Shown one piece after another: positions 34,203 through 44,276 of a stretch of 64,000 bases of DNA (the stretch's first letter is position 1; every line of letters begins with the position of its first letter). This DNA is from Saccharibacillus kuerlensis DSM 22868 (GTDB lineage: Bacteria > Bacillota > Bacilli > Paenibacillales > Paenibacillaceae). The stretch spans positions 32,137 to 96,136 of the forward strand of contig NZ_KB899291.1 of NCBI RefSeq assembly GCF_000378145.1, read 5' to 3'. The notes under the pieces are model-generated. The model worked only from the letters and a program-made list of their open reading frames with translations, had not been told where the DNA came from and searched no databases. A program made the position numbers and the translations under genes.

Positions 34203-35066
34203 TTAAGGGATAAACGGAAATCGGCGTCCACCCGAATTCGGTCGGATTCCGATCCGCCGCTCCCTCTCGCTGCGGACAATGCGGGGCTTGTGAAGAGTTT
34301 GCCGGTGTTCGGCTTTTTGAACAGGAGTCTGGAGAGCCCTTGCAGCATGCTGCGTCTGTTCATCTTCATCACTGAGCGACAGGACTTCGCTGCGCAAAGC
34401 CAGCATTTTGTGATCCAGTTCGCCTGCGGCCCCGGCCGCGGAAGAGAGCTCGCGTACGAGGTGATCCGGTACCCTGCGGTCGTATTTGTACAGCAAAATA
34501 TGCTCCAGGCTGGCCCAGAAATCCATTGCCAGCGTACGCATCTGTACTTCGACCCGCACATGGCAGAGGCGGCCGGCAAACATAACGGGAACCGACAGTT
34601 CTGCATGCAGGCTGCGATAGCCGTTGGGCTTTGGATTCATAATATAATCCTTGGTCCATAAAATCTGCAGATTCGGATGCCGATCGATTCGATCGAGCAG
34701 AAGGTAAATGTCGGTAACGAATGCAAATACGATCCGCATGCCCGCAAGGTCATGAATACGTTCGATCGTATGGTCGAGAGTCGGCTTGACGCCAAGCCGA
34801 GACAGCTTATCAAGGATGCTGTCCGGCTCCTTGATTCGGGTCTTGATGTGCTCGATAGGGCTGAAGCCTTCGTCGCTTTTCCATTCCTGACGGATGATTT
34901 CGATCTCGGATCGCAGTGCTTGCAGTGCGCTGCGATATAAGGAAGGCTGTTGAACCCAACGTCCTTCCGGGAAAAGAATTTCTTCACCGGGCAGGCAGGC
35001 TGCGTATCTTAGCGCTTCTCGCTCGGCATCTTCTGCCGAACCTGGAAATTGAGTACTTGTATTCAA
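34203..35066 (-). CDS. Small alarmone synthetase (RelA/SpoT domain only)
   Basis: Makes (p)ppGpp from ATP and GDP/GTP. The 287-residue protein has the synthetase domain only (HIKTRIKEPDSILDKL, then RIHDLAGMRIVFAF, YRSLHAELSVPV, VEVQMRTLAMDFWASLEH), like YjbM (SasB) and YwaC (SasA); there is no hydrolase domain. The TTG at 35066 is chosen because CAGGAGAAGATCATT precedes it, whereas an ATG at 35111 has no ribosome site. The extra C-terminal 60 residues are basic and probably disordered. Confidence 0.9.
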   Translation of the reverse strand: MNTSTQFPGSAEDAEREALRYAACLPGEEILFPEGRWVQQPSLYRSALQALRSEIEIIRQEWKSDEGFSPIEHIKTRIKEPDSILDKLSRLGVKPTLDHTIERIHDLAGMRIVFAFVTDIYLLLDRIDRHPNLQILWTKDYIMNPKPNGYRSLHAELSVPVMFAGRLCHVRVEVQMRTLAMDFWASLEHILLYKYDRRVPDHLVRELSSAAGAAGELDHKMLALRSEVLSLSDEDEQTQHAARALQTPVQKAEHRQTLHKPRIVRSERERRIGIRPNSGGRRFPFIP

Positions 35067-35522
35067 AATGATCTTCTCCTGAAATGAGCTTGGATTGTGG
35101 GATTGGCGCATCTATTGTAAACTGACAAGCATAGGGACCCGATTATCATAAGCCGTCCAAATGATGGCGTTACGATAGGGAATCAGGCTCGGTATTCTGG
35201 CAAAAAACATGCAGTTTGCGGCAGAAATCACTGTAAAGGCATATGCAGGTATGCTGTCCGAACTCGGGTCCGATGTTTATCGATACTCGAGCGGCAGACA
35301 GCCTGAGCCGATGTACCGGACCGGAACGCTTGCGGTTTGGGTATGCGCTGAAGCCCGTTTTATCTTGTAACCGGAAGAGCGGGAAGCGAATCCCGAAATT
35401 CATAGGGCATCGCCGGTTGTCGCAGGCCGACGCAAATCGTGTAAAATGAAAAGGACAAGCGTGCGGCGCCGGCTTTTCGGCTGCGGGAAGCTGCGCCGAT
35501 CGGGACAGAGGAGGAGACGAAC
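35067..35522. other. Intergenic region between divergent genes
   Basis: 456 bases with no gene, repeat or regulatory motif that I can support. Must contain the promoters of the alarmone synthetase and the zinc-ribbon gene. Confidence 0.5.
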
Positions 35523-36821
35523 TTGAACATTTTGCAGCGGATCAAGGACGGCGCGGGTCGAGCTACCGAACGCGCTCAGAGCGCAGTAGAGATCGGCCGA
35601 TTAAACAGCCATATCTCGGATATTCAGCGCGAAATTGATGTGCATTTTCTGCGTATGGGACAGGTGTTTTACGAAAATTACAGCAATCGCAATACGGCAC
35701 CGGCTGAAGAGGAGATTATGGAATTGTGTACCGTCTGCGACCAGCTGAACGAAGAGATTGCAGAACTGCGTATCCGGATTGCGAAGCTGCGCAGCGAGCA
35801 GTTATGCGTATGCGGGGCAAGGCTGGAGGCCGATGCGGTATCTTGTCCGCACTGCGGACGAGAGCTGTCGTCGGGAGAACAGGCGAAGACGGGGGGAGAA
35901 GCGCCGACAGTTTCTACAAAACCGGCTGCCGCTTCAGCCAAGCCACCTGTTCGTTCCGAAGAACGGGTAGAGCTTCGCAAAGAATCGACTGTCCAAACGG
36001 AAGTCGAAGCGGAAGCCGTACATAACCTGGTCGACGATCCGGATTTTGGCCGGGAAGATTGGGCTTATGAGGATGAACGCGGCGAAGAGGCATTCGGCAA
36101 AGATCAATCTCTTGAAGAAATGCAGGAAAGGTACGCAGAGAGTGAAACGGAACGCTATCGGAACAACCGGCGTTACGAAGTACAGCCTGAAGAAGAACGT
36201 CATCAGGACAGCGTACGTTATGACGTTCAGCCGCAATCCGAAGACGAGTATGCAGACGAACAGTTCGAGACCAAACGTTTTGAGCTGGGAAGTGCGGAGC
36301 AGCATGAACTTGAAAGCAATCGCGATGCGGCGCAGTATGAGGAAGATGCCGATCAGTATAGCGATTCAGTTCAGGATCGGGAAGAAGAGAAGAGTTATGG
36401 AAGCTCAGAGGCGAGTTTACGCGGTGATGAAGAAACGCTGGAGCAGCGTGAGGAACGTCAGCGCCGCGAACTGCGCGAGATTCGCGCACGCGAGCGCAGC
36501 AAGCTGAAGGAGGCGCAGAGCGGAGCGGAACCTAGAGCAGCAGCGGAACCGCAAACGCAAACGGTGCACGAGGAAGAACAGAGACCCGCCCATGATCCGG
36601 AGTACGAGCGCCGGCAGAGGGAACGAATTGAGCGCGAGAAGGAGCGTCAGGATGAACTGGATCGTCTGATCGCTTCTTGGAATCGTGGAACGGAGATTGG
36701 GAGCGAAGAAGAACTGATTATCCGGCGTCCGGTCGGCGAAGTCGTGCGCTGCCAAGTCTGTGGAAGCGGACTGCCTAAAGGTTCCAAATGGTGTCCGCAC
36801 TGCGCTTCAGAACAAATCTAA
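35523..36821 (+). CDS. Double zinc-ribbon protein with long charged linker
   Basis: Protein of 432 residues starting at TTG after CAGAGGAGGAGACGAAC. The N-terminal 80 residues form a coiled coil; a first zinc ribbon, CVCGARLEADAVSCPHCG, lies near 99-116. A 280-residue acidic, Glu/Arg-rich, repetitive linker follows. The second ribbon, CQVCGSGLPKGSKWCPHC, ends the protein. It looks like an intracellular scaffold or RNA/DNA-binding adaptor; function unknown. Followed by its own terminator. Confidence 0.75.
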   Translation: MNILQRIKDGAGRATERAQSAVEIGRLNSHISDIQREIDVHFLRMGQVFYENYSNRNTAPAEEEIMELCTVCDQLNEEIAELRIRIAKLRSEQLCVCGARLEADAVSCPHCGRELSSGEQAKTGGEAPTVSTKPAAASAKPPVRSEERVELRKESTVQTEVEAEAVHNLVDDPDFGREDWAYEDERGEEAFGKDQSLEEMQERYAESETERYRNNRRYEVQPEEERHQDSVRYDVQPQSEDEYADEQFETKRFELGSAEQHELESNRDAAQYEEDADQYSDSVQDREEEKSYGSSEASLRGDEETLEQREERQRRELREIRARERSKLKEAQSGAEPRAAAEPQTQTVHEEEQRPAHDPEYERRQRERIEREKERQDELDRLIASWNRGTEIGSEEELIIRRPVGEVVRCQVCGSGLPKGSKWCPHCASEQI

Positions 36822-36850
36822 TCGGCTCGGTTTCAGCAGCCAGGTAAGAC

Positions 36851-36890
36851 GAATACCGATCTTTGTCATTGAACAAAGATCGGTATTTTT
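36851..36890 (+). terminator. Terminator after the zinc-ribbon gene
   Basis: GAATACCGATCTTTGT, loop CATTGA, ACAAAGATCGGTATTTTTC. Confidence 0.9.
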
Positions 36891-37000
36891 CTGATTATTT
36901 TCTGATTAATGCAACGTTTTGAAGGTGAATACGTATGGAGGAGTATGGATGTGAAAAACGTTGCAATGTTAGCCGGCAAGCTTATAGGAAAGGATGAGCA

Positions 37001-37312
37001 GTGATGATAGAATGCATCGTAAGATTTGAAGTCATGCAGGATAAAGAGCCGAAGCAGTTGAGAGGCTTGATTATATTGGGCAAAGGCGAAGAACCGGGAG
37101 AGGAGCAGCTTCTTCAAATGTTTGCGCGTATGGGGTATAATGTGCGCCTCGACGATCCGGAACAGCTGCTGTTCAAGCCTACAGATTCTTCCGCTTCGTA
37201 TGAGTGGCTCCGGGTTCGGGAATTGGACATGGGTGAAGAAAAAGGCTCCGAAGACCACTATTTGAACTCGATTGTCGCCAATCTTCTCCCGAATCGCAAT
37301 CGTCCGATTTGA
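37001..37312 (+). CDS. Small hypothetical protein
   Basis: Protein of about 102-103 residues; start at GTG 37001 or ATG 37004 after AGGAAAGGATGAGCA. Composition is mixed and soluble, with a first half IECIVRFEVMQDKEPKQLRG and a second half with FARMGYNVRLDDP. No family recognised. Confidence 0.6.
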   Translation: MMIECIVRFEVMQDKEPKQLRGLIILGKGEEPGEEQLLQMFARMGYNVRLDDPEQLLFKPTDSSASYEWLRVRELDMGEEKGSEDHYLNSIVANLLPNRNRPI

Positions 37313-37336
37313 GGAACAGCGAAATCCAGAGGTATC

Positions 37337-37390
37337 AAAAAAGAAGCTCGGAAGATGCCGTTCTCAAGCGGCGTTTCGAGCTTCTTTTTC
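37337..37390. terminator. Bidirectional terminator before mscL
   Basis: AAAAAAGAAGCTCG and CGAGCTTCTTTTTC frame an imperfect inner stem (GATGCCG/CGGCGTT). Confidence 0.85.
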
Positions 37391-37416
37391 ATTGAAAAGA
37401 TTCATTCTGCGTCTCT

Positions 37417-37893
37417 CTAAACTGCCGCTTCGAGTTCCGACGTGCAGTGCGGGCAGCGGCTCGCTTTGGCCGATATTTCGCTCAGGCAGTATGGGCATTC
37501 GCGCGTTGTTTTTTCCGGCTGCGGCTTTTCGTGTTCTTGACGCTTCAGCATATTGATTCCTTTGACCAGGATGAAGATGCAGAATGCGACAATCAGGAAA
37601 TCGATAATATTGTTGATGAATTGTCCGTAAGCAATGACAGCGGCGCCCGATTCCTGGGCTTGGGCCAACGAGCGAACCGGCGAACCGTCAGCCAGCGTAA
37701 TATCCGGATCAAGGTTAAAAAACAGATTCGCAAAATCGACACCGCCGAGCACCTTGCCGATCGGAGGCATGATGATGTCATTAACAAGCGAAGTAACGAT
37801 CTTGCCAAATGCCGCCCCGATAATGACGCCTACCGCCAGATCGATGACATTGCCGCGCATGGCAAATTCTTTGAATTCTTTTACAATTCCCAT
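37417..37893 (-). CDS. mscL: Large-conductance mechanosensitive channel with C-terminal zinc ribbon
   Basis: Pentameric membrane channel that opens under osmotic downshock. The 158-residue protein has the canonical start [23 protein letters not shown], the pore helix, the loop and TM2 ([20 protein letters not shown]). Instead of the usual short charged helix alone, it ends with a zinc ribbon [26 protein letters not shown] precedes the ATG. The added metal-binding tail is cytoplasmic and could gate or anchor the channel; that is inference. Confidence 0.93.
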   Translation of the reverse strand: MGIVKEFKEFAMRGNVIDLAVGVIIGAAFGKIVTSLVNDIIMPPIGKVLGGVDFANLFFNLDPDITLADGSPVRSLAQAQESGAAVIAYGQFINNIIDFLIVAFCIFILVKGINMLKRQEHEKPQPEKTTRECPYCLSEISAKASRCPHCTSELEAAV

Positions 37894-38040
37894 AGAAATA
37901 CTCCTTTCGGACTGAATGTCCGGATGATAAACCGATTTTCTTATCGGCCGTTTTTTATTTTACATGAAATAAAACTCACCTTTCATGTAAATTTCACTTT
38001 TCATTCGACAAAATTCGGAGTATACTGCAAACATTATTCT

Positions 38041-38113
38041 GTTTTTCGTATAGGTGCGGGAATAGGCCCGCATGTCTCTACCCGATCGCCGGAACGATCG
38101 GACTACGGAAAAC
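38041..38113 (+). promoter_or_regulatory. Guanine-type purine riboswitch aptamer
   Basis: Closing stem GTTTTTCG/CGGAAAAC, then TATAGGTGCGGG-AATAGG-CCCGCATGTCTCTACCC, GATCG-CCGGAA-CGATC and GACTACG, the three-way junction of the purine riboswitch. The base before TACG that reads the ligand is C, which means guanine or hypoxanthine rather than adenine. It controls xpt-pbuX. Confidence 0.95.
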
Positions 38114-38289
38114 GGCTGCCTGGAACTTTTACAGTTCCGGTTCCCCGACGTTCTCGAACAGCGATTGGATCGTTCGAAGTCCGGCGGCACCGCCTTGCGT
38201 CCGAATCATGAGGCGCCGCGCCTGCTGCCTGGCCGTTCGTCAGCGCCGGGGCAGACTTCGGGAAGAAGTCCGCAGCCGTACATTCCGAG

Positions 38290-38336
38290 TCCGCTTTTTC
38301 TTCCGTGACGGAAGAGAGGCGGGCTTTTTGCGTAGT
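38290..38336 (+). terminator. Expression-platform terminator of the guanine riboswitch
   Basis: CCGC..CTTCCGT and ACGGAAG..GCGG pair, followed by GCTTTTTG, 38 bases before the xpt start. With guanine bound, this terminator should form and stop transcription. Confidence 0.75.
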
Positions 38337-38346
38337 TTGCTTTTGA

Positions 38347-38958
<612 letters not shown>

Positions 38959-39007
38959 TCGCCATTTGAGTTGTCCATTTTAATTATTCTAGGGGGAATT
39001 ACGCTTT

Positions 39008-40417
39008 ATGAGTTCGGATCGAATTTTCCAAAGACACCGCCATCCGGCGAAAACTTTCTCACTGGGACTGCAGCACGTTATGGCGATGTACGCCGGTGCG
39101 ATCGTCGTTCCGATGATTGTCGGCAGAGCGATCGGTATGACACCGGAACAGCTTACATACCTGATTGCGATCGATCTGCTGGCCTGCGGCGTGGCAACAT
39201 TAATGCAGGTGTGGGGTAACCGCTTCTTCGGTATTAAGCTTCCTGTCGTGCTCGGCTGTGCGTTCCAAGCCGTCTCGCCAATGATTATGATCGGCAATGC
39301 GCCGGGTATGGGCATTGGGGCCATCTACGGCGCGATTATCGCTTCGGGTCTGTTCATTTTCCTATTCTCCGGCTTGTTCGGCCAATTGATTCGCCTATTC
39401 CCGCCGATCGTAACGGGCTCCGTCGTGACCATTATCGGCGTAACCTTGATTCCGACGGCCATGACGAATCTCGGCGGCGGACAGGGTGCGGAAGACTTCG
39501 GCAGCTTGTCTAACATTATGCTCGGCTTCGGCGTACTGATCTTCATCGTGCTGCTGAACCGCGTCTCGACCGGCTTTATCCGTTCCATTTCGATCCTGAT
39601 CGGCCTGATCGTCGGCACGGTTGTCGCGGCGTTCATGGGCAAAGTCGACTTCTCTCCGGTGGCAAACGCAAGCTGGTTCCACGCGATCACGCCGTTCCAT
39701 TTCGCAACACCGGTCTTTAACCTCAGCGCGATCCTCACGATGATTCTCGTTGCGATCGTCAGCGTCGTCGAATCGACAGGCGTGTTTATGGTATTGGGAC
39801 GCATCGTCGGCCGCGACATCGGTTCCAAGGAGCTGGCACGCGGCTATCGGGCGGAAGGCCTTGCGATCATGTTGGGCGGCGTGTTCAACTCGTTCCCGTA
39901 TACGACTTATTCGCAGAACGTCGGTCTTGTGCAGATGAGCCGTGTGAAGACGCGCGATGTTGTCGCCGTTGCTGGTATCCTGCTTGTGCTCGTCGGATTC
40001 ATTCCGAAGATCGCCGCAACGGCGCAGCTCATCCCGTCCTCGGTACTCGGCGGCGCGATGGTCGCGCTGTTCGGCCTCGTGCTCTCGTCCGGCGTACGCG
40101 TACTGGGTGATCAGGTTGATCTGTCAAGGCACGAGAACCTGTTCATCATCGCCTGCTCCGTCGGTATGGGCCTTGGGGTCTCGACGGTACCGGGACTGTT
40201 CGCAGGACTGCCGGAGCAGCTGCGCATCCTGGTGGACAATGGCATCATCGCGGGCAGCTTCACGGCGATCGTCATGAATCTGCTGTTTAACGGACTGGGC
40301 GAGAAAAACGCACATTTGAAGGTCACCGGCGACGACGATGTGTTTGGCGGCGAAGAACAAACTCTCGATAAAGCAGCTTCAAGTGAAAAAGCTTTAAATA
40401 AAAAAAATGCAAATTAA
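39008..40417 (+). CDS. pbuX: Xanthine permease (NCS2 family)
   Basis: A 469-residue, 14-helix NCS2 transporter that takes up xanthine. Conserved features: GLQHVMAMYAGAIVVPMIVG, the substrate-site segment SVVESTGVFMVLGR, and the NCS2 motif of helix 10 (FNSFPYTTYSQNVGLVQMSRV). It follows xpt in the same transcript and is ended by the terminator at 40479. Confidence 0.95.
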   Translation: MSSDRIFQRHRHPAKTFSLGLQHVMAMYAGAIVVPMIVGRAIGMTPEQLTYLIAIDLLACGVATLMQVWGNRFFGIKLPVVLGCAFQAVSPMIMIGNAPGMGIGAIYGAIIASGLFIFLFSGLFGQLIRLFPPIVTGSVVTIIGVTLIPTAMTNLGGGQGAEDFGSLSNIMLGFGVLIFIVLLNRVSTGFIRSISILIGLIVGTVVAAFMGKVDFSPVANASWFHAITPFHFATPVFNLSAILTMILVAIVSVVESTGVFMVLGRIVGRDIGSKELARGYRAEGLAIMLGGVFNSFPYTTYSQNVGLVQMSRVKTRDVVAVAGILLVLVGFIPKIAATAQLIPSSVLGGAMVALFGLVLSSGVRVLGDQVDLSRHENLFIIACSVGMGLGVSTVPGLFAGLPEQLRILVDNGIIAGSFTAIVMNLLFNGLGEKNAHLKVTGDDDVFGGEEQTLDKAASSEKALNKKNAN

Positions 40418-40478
40418 AAAACTTTTTTGAAAAAAGCGCAGAGAGTATACATCATGATTCTGCATGCTTTGGAAGATG

Positions 40479-40518
40479 GACCGGTTCCCGACAAGATGGG
40501 GTGACCGGTCTTTTTTTA
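40479..40518 (+). terminator. Terminator of the xpt-pbuX operon
   Basis: GACCGGT and ACCGGTC with TTTTTTT behind, in the 303-base gap after pbuX. A second A/T-rich symmetrical tract (AAAAAACTTTTTTGAAAAAA) lies at 40417-40436. The remaining 200 bases probably hold the promoter of the following glucosidase gene. Confidence 0.85.
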
Positions 40519-40720
40519 CGAAAAAAATAGATCGGAAAACTGCAAAAGTTCGTTATTTCACCGAAATCTTGGCGTAATTCGACATTTCTCTATATGCTTC
40601 CCCTGTTTTTGAAAGAAGCTGCCTATAAGGTGGTTACAATAAGGATAGAGAATAACATAACTTGCACGGAACATCCTACTCTGCATGGAACAAACTACTT
40701 CGCTCCGGGGTGACGGACTA

Positions 40721-42409
40721 ATGAACAAGAAATGGTGGAAAGAAAGCGTTATTTATCAAATCTATCCAATCAGTTTCAAAGATTCCACAGGCGATGGTAA
40801 GGGGGATCTTCGCGGAATTATCGAGAAATTGGATTACCTGCAGGAACTGGGCGTCGATGCGATCTGGATCTGCCCAATCTATACGTCCCCTGACTATGAC
40901 AACGGATACGATATCAGCGACTACTATGGCATTGATCCGAAGTACGGCACGATGGAAGATTTTGACGAGCTGCTTCAGAAGGCGCATGCCCGCAGCATCC
41001 GGATCATTATGGATCTGGTGCTTAACCACAGCTCGCATCTGCATGAATGGTTTATCGAATCGTCGTCTTCCAAAGACAACCCCAAGCGAGATTACTACAT
41101 CTGGCGCGAACCGAAAGAAAACGGCGGTTATCCGAACAACTGGGAGTCTTATTTCAGCGGCTCCGTATGGGAGTTCGACGAGCGCACCCAGGAGTATTAT
41201 ATGCACCTGTACGCGAAGGAACAGCCGGATCTGAACTGGGAAAATCCCGAGGTTGTCCGTGAGCTGCATGACATGGTGAAATGGTGGCTGGAAAAAGGGG
41301 TGGACGGCTTCCGTTTCGACGCCATCTCGCACATCGTCAAAGCCGAAGGGCTTCCTGACGCGGATAATCCGCAGAACCTTCCGGTCGTGCAGGCGTATCA
41401 CTTTTTCTCCAATCTGGACAAAGTGCACTATTTCCTGCGTTCGCTGAACGAAGACGTGCTGGACTTTTACGACATTATGAACGTGGGCGAAGTGTCCGGT
41501 CTCGGACCTGAGCAGGCACTTGATTACGTCGGTGAAGGGCGCAATGAGCTGGATATGATTTTTCAATTTGAGCACATGTTCCTGGATGCCAAGTCCGGCG
41601 GAACGGGCAAGTGGGACATTAAGCCGTGGACGCTGATCGACCTTAAGAAGATCATGAGCCGCTGGCAGACCGTTTTGCACAAAAAAGGCTGGAATGCCAA
41701 CTATATGAGCAATCACGATCAGCCGCGCCAAGTTTCCAGATTCGGCAACGACAAAGACTACCGCGTACGTTCGGCGAAGATGCTCGGGACGTTCCTGCAT
41801 ACGCTTCAAGGAACGCCGTACATTTATCAGGGCGAAGAGATCGGCATGACCAACGTACAGTTTGAATCGATCGATCAATATCGGGATGTCGAAACGCTGA
41901 ACTATTACAAGCAGTGCAAGAACAAGGGCATGGACGAACGGGAAATCATGGAGCGCATCTGGAAAAAAAGCCGCGACAACGCCCGGACGCCGATGCAGTG
42001 GAACTTCGACGAACATGCCGGCTTCACGGACGGAGAGCCTTGGATGAACGTCAATCCGAACTATACGAAGATCAATGTGGAAGCGGCGCGCCGAGACCCG
42101 AATTCCATCTTCCATCATTACCGCAAACTGATTGCCCTGCGTAAAAAGCACGAGGTGCTTGTATACGGCGACTACAAGCTGCTGCTGCCGCTGCACGAAG
42201 AAATCTATGCGTTCGTACGAACATGGGAAGAGGAAAAGCTGCTGGTCATCTTGAACTTCTTCAGCGGTACGCCGACGTTCGACTGGCCGGAAGACCTGCA
42301 GGGAATGAAAGAAGAACTGCTGATTTCTAACTACGAACCTCTGGAAGATGAGGATCTGTACAGTTTGACGCTGCGGCCTTATGAGGCGAGGGTGTATAAG
42401 TTGAGTTAA
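40721..42409 (+). CDS. malL: Oligo-1,6-glucosidase / alpha-glucosidase (GH13)
   Basis: Cytoplasmic enzyme of 562 residues that cleaves isomaltose-type and short alpha-glucosides. The GH13 set is complete: nucleophile D200 (GFRFDAI), acid/base E257 (NVGEVSG) and D333 (SNHDQPR), almost identical in position to Bacillus oligo-1,6-glucosidase. WWKESVIYQIYPISFKD at the start is typical. The ATG at 40721 follows GGGGTGACGGACTA; an upstream in-frame start is rejected. Substrate preference among isomaltose, trehalose-like or maltose linkages cannot be settled by eye. Confidence 0.9.
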   Translation: MNKKWWKESVIYQIYPISFKDSTGDGKGDLRGIIEKLDYLQELGVDAIWICPIYTSPDYDNGYDISDYYGIDPKYGTMEDFDELLQKAHARSIRIIMDLVLNHSSHLHEWFIESSSSKDNPKRDYYIWREPKENGGYPNNWESYFSGSVWEFDERTQEYYMHLYAKEQPDLNWENPEVVRELHDMVKWWLEKGVDGFRFDAISHIVKAEGLPDADNPQNLPVVQAYHFFSNLDKVHYFLRSLNEDVLDFYDIMNVGEVSGLGPEQALDYVGEGRNELDMIFQFEHMFLDAKSGGTGKWDIKPWTLIDLKKIMSRWQTVLHKKGWNANYMSNHDQPRQVSRFGNDKDYRVRSAKMLGTFLHTLQGTPYIYQGEEIGMTNVQFESIDQYRDVETLNYYKQCKNKGMDEREIMERIWKKSRDNARTPMQWNFDEHAGFTDGEPWMNVNPNYTKINVEAARRDPNSIFHHYRKLIALRKKHEVLVYGDYKLLLPLHEEIYAFVRTWEEEKLLVILNFFSGTPTFDWPEDLQGMKEELLISNYEPLEDEDLYSLTLRPYEARVYKLS

Positions 42410-42444
42410 TAGATTTGTATATTTTCTTCATGCTAATAAGTGTA

Positions 42445-42482
42445 GAAAAACCGGTGTTGCATATAAGCAATACCGGTTTTTC
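42445..42482. terminator. Bidirectional terminator between convergent genes
   Basis: GAAAAACCGGTGTTGC, loop ATATAA, GCAATACCGGTTTTTC. Confidence 0.9.
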
Positions 42483-42496
42483 TATGGGGAAAATAT

Positions 42497-43153
42497 TTAA
42501 TTGAGAGTTAACTTTCGGATGAATTGGTGTCTGTCACTAACTTTTGTTTTTTCATAAATCCTTTTGATTACTGTTCGTACGGTTCCCTCTTTAATTCCTA
42601 GTTGGTTTGCTATGTATAAGGCGCTTTTCTGATCCAACCATAATAAAGCGACCTCTCGTTCTCTTGTTGTCAGCAAATATTCATCTAAGTTAAGTAACGT
42701 GTTTTTCTTTGGGCGGAGTTGATGTTCGCAGTTATAACGAATGTTTTGGGCTAACAATTGGATGTAAGGAACTGCAAAGTCTATGGAACATTCTTTAGGT
42801 ACAGACAAATCAAGATAGCCCATGGTTCTACCATTACATAGAATGGGAGAGGCGATACAGTTCAAATCTTTAAATTGTACCAGCGAATGTTCGTTTCCTT
42901 GCACGACACTAAGCTTATGCTTTTCCATAGCCAAGGAGATTCCGTTAACGCCACTGGCTTTTTTGGATAGATTATCTCCTACCTTCAACCCTGCAGCAAT
43001 GGCAAACAACGAATAACAAAAAATTTCAAGAATAATTCCGTTTTCGTCGGTTAGAATCGTGGCAAAAGGTACCGGCAGCAGACGGACTGCTTTTTCAATT
43101 TCCTTGCGAATCGTTAAAAGAAGATTTGAAAATAGGATTTGTTCTGTTGCCAT
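42497..43153 (-). CDS. GAF-like / LuxR-type transcriptional regulator
   Basis: Protein of 218 residues. The N-terminal 140 residues resemble the GAF-like sensor of AcoR-type activators (LLPVPFATILTDENGIIL, then GYLDLSVP). The C-terminal 60 residues form a LuxR HTH (LTTREREVALLWLDQKS then IKEGTVRTVIKRIYEK). There is no phospho-acceptor domain. It is divergent from the ABC operon at 43427 across a 273-base AT-rich gap, so that operon is its most likely target. Both sides are more AT-rich than their neighbours, suggesting acquisition. Confidence 0.8.
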   Translation of the reverse strand: MATEQILFSNLLLTIRKEIEKAVRLLPVPFATILTDENGIILEIFCYSLFAIAAGLKVGDNLSKKASGVNGISLAMEKHKLSVVQGNEHSLVQFKDLNCIASPILCNGRTMGYLDLSVPKECSIDFAVPYIQLLAQNIRYNCEHQLRPKKNTLLNLDEYLLTTREREVALLWLDQKSALYIANQLGIKEGTVRTVIKRIYEKTKVSDRHQFIRKLTLN

Positions 43154-43426
43154 GTGATTATGCGCTCCTTATTTAAAACCTCTCTAATAGATTTTCTATA
43201 AAGGTAAATGATAGGCAAGCAACTTTTATATGTAAATAATGATATAAAAATTAAAGATATAATACAACCTTTTTTCTGGATCCACTTTTCAAAGAGCGAG
43301 TAAAGAGAAAGTTGTCAATACCTAATTCAGGATATAGAAGAAGCCAAATGTATGGATTACTCTAAATTTATCAGCAGCGCGAAATGAAAAAACGCGAATG
43401 AGAGCAAAGGGAACGGAGACAGCAGC

Positions 43427-44269
43427 ATGATTGGAATTGAGAACATCAAAATGAGTTTTGGCAATCGCCTTGTGCTCGATCAGGTGGGGTTATTGATCCA
43501 AAAAGGGCGTCCTCATGCGCTGCTTGGAAAAAACGGAGCAGGTAAAACAACGCTTATTAAAATCATTCTGGGACTTCTTCGTCAGCAGAACGGGACAGTA
43601 GATTTCCCTACTCCTCATATGACAATCGGTTATTTACCTGAAGAACGCGGAATGTACAAAGATATTCGGGTGGACCAAGCTATTCGATATTTCGGGAAGT
43701 TGGGCAGCCGACAGCCAAAGGACTATCAGGCTTATTTGGAAAAGTTTGAACTGCTTGCTTATGAAAAGCTGCATGTGCGCAGCTTATCGAAAGGAAACCA
43801 ACAAAAACTTCAATTAGCGGTGGCACTCGTTAATAGTCCGGAATTTTTGATTTTGGACGAGCCATTTAGCGGCCTGGATCCCTTAAATCGAGAATTGTTT
43901 TCTGATATTATTAGCGATTATGCCAAAGAACATTATCTGCTTATTTCAAGCCATCAGTTGGATAAAATTGAAGTCTTAGGTCAGGACATAAGTTTTTTGA
44001 AAGCGGGAAAAATTATAGCCTCCGGGACTCTTGAACAAATACGTAAGACATACGGATTTAAACAACTTTATCTGCCTGAATCTATAGAAGTTGAAAATGT
44101 CTTCTCTAATTATCATAGCTTCGAAAAGGAAAAAGGTCGGTATCGTATTCCGATAAACGAAGACAAAGATTTTTGGGAGATGATGAAGCAAATTGAAGGT
44201 CGGGATATTTCTTTTGTAAGCTTTCAAAATTCTTCTTTAGAAGATATTTATATTCGGTTGATGAAATGA
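43427..44269 (+). CDS. ABC transporter ATP-binding protein (exporter type)
   Basis: ATPase of 280 residues: Walker A GKNGAGKTT (34-42), signature LSKGNQQKL, Walker B FLILDEPFSGLDP, then the H-loop LISSHQLDK. It resembles the BcrA/NatA-type exporters. Start at ATG with GGGAACGGAGACAGCAGC upstream. First gene of a three-gene operon with a permease and a small membrane protein; 7 bases separate it from the permease. Confidence 0.9.
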   Translation: MIGIENIKMSFGNRLVLDQVGLLIQKGRPHALLGKNGAGKTTLIKIILGLLRQQNGTVDFPTPHMTIGYLPEERGMYKDIRVDQAIRYFGKLGSRQPKDYQAYLEKFELLAYEKLHVRSLSKGNQQKLQLAVALVNSPEFLILDEPFSGLDPLNRELFSDIISDYAKEHYLLISSHQLDKIEVLGQDISFLKAGKIIASGTLEQIRKTYGFKQLYLPESIEVENVFSNYHSFEKEKGRYRIPINEDKDFWEMMKQIEGRDISFVSFQNSSLEDIYIRLMK

Positions 44270-44276
44270 AGGTGGC

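Noticed and set aside
40718..42196. 492-codon open frame opposite the GH13 gene
   Set aside because: Exact antisense shadow of malL; no ribosome site and no family resemblance.
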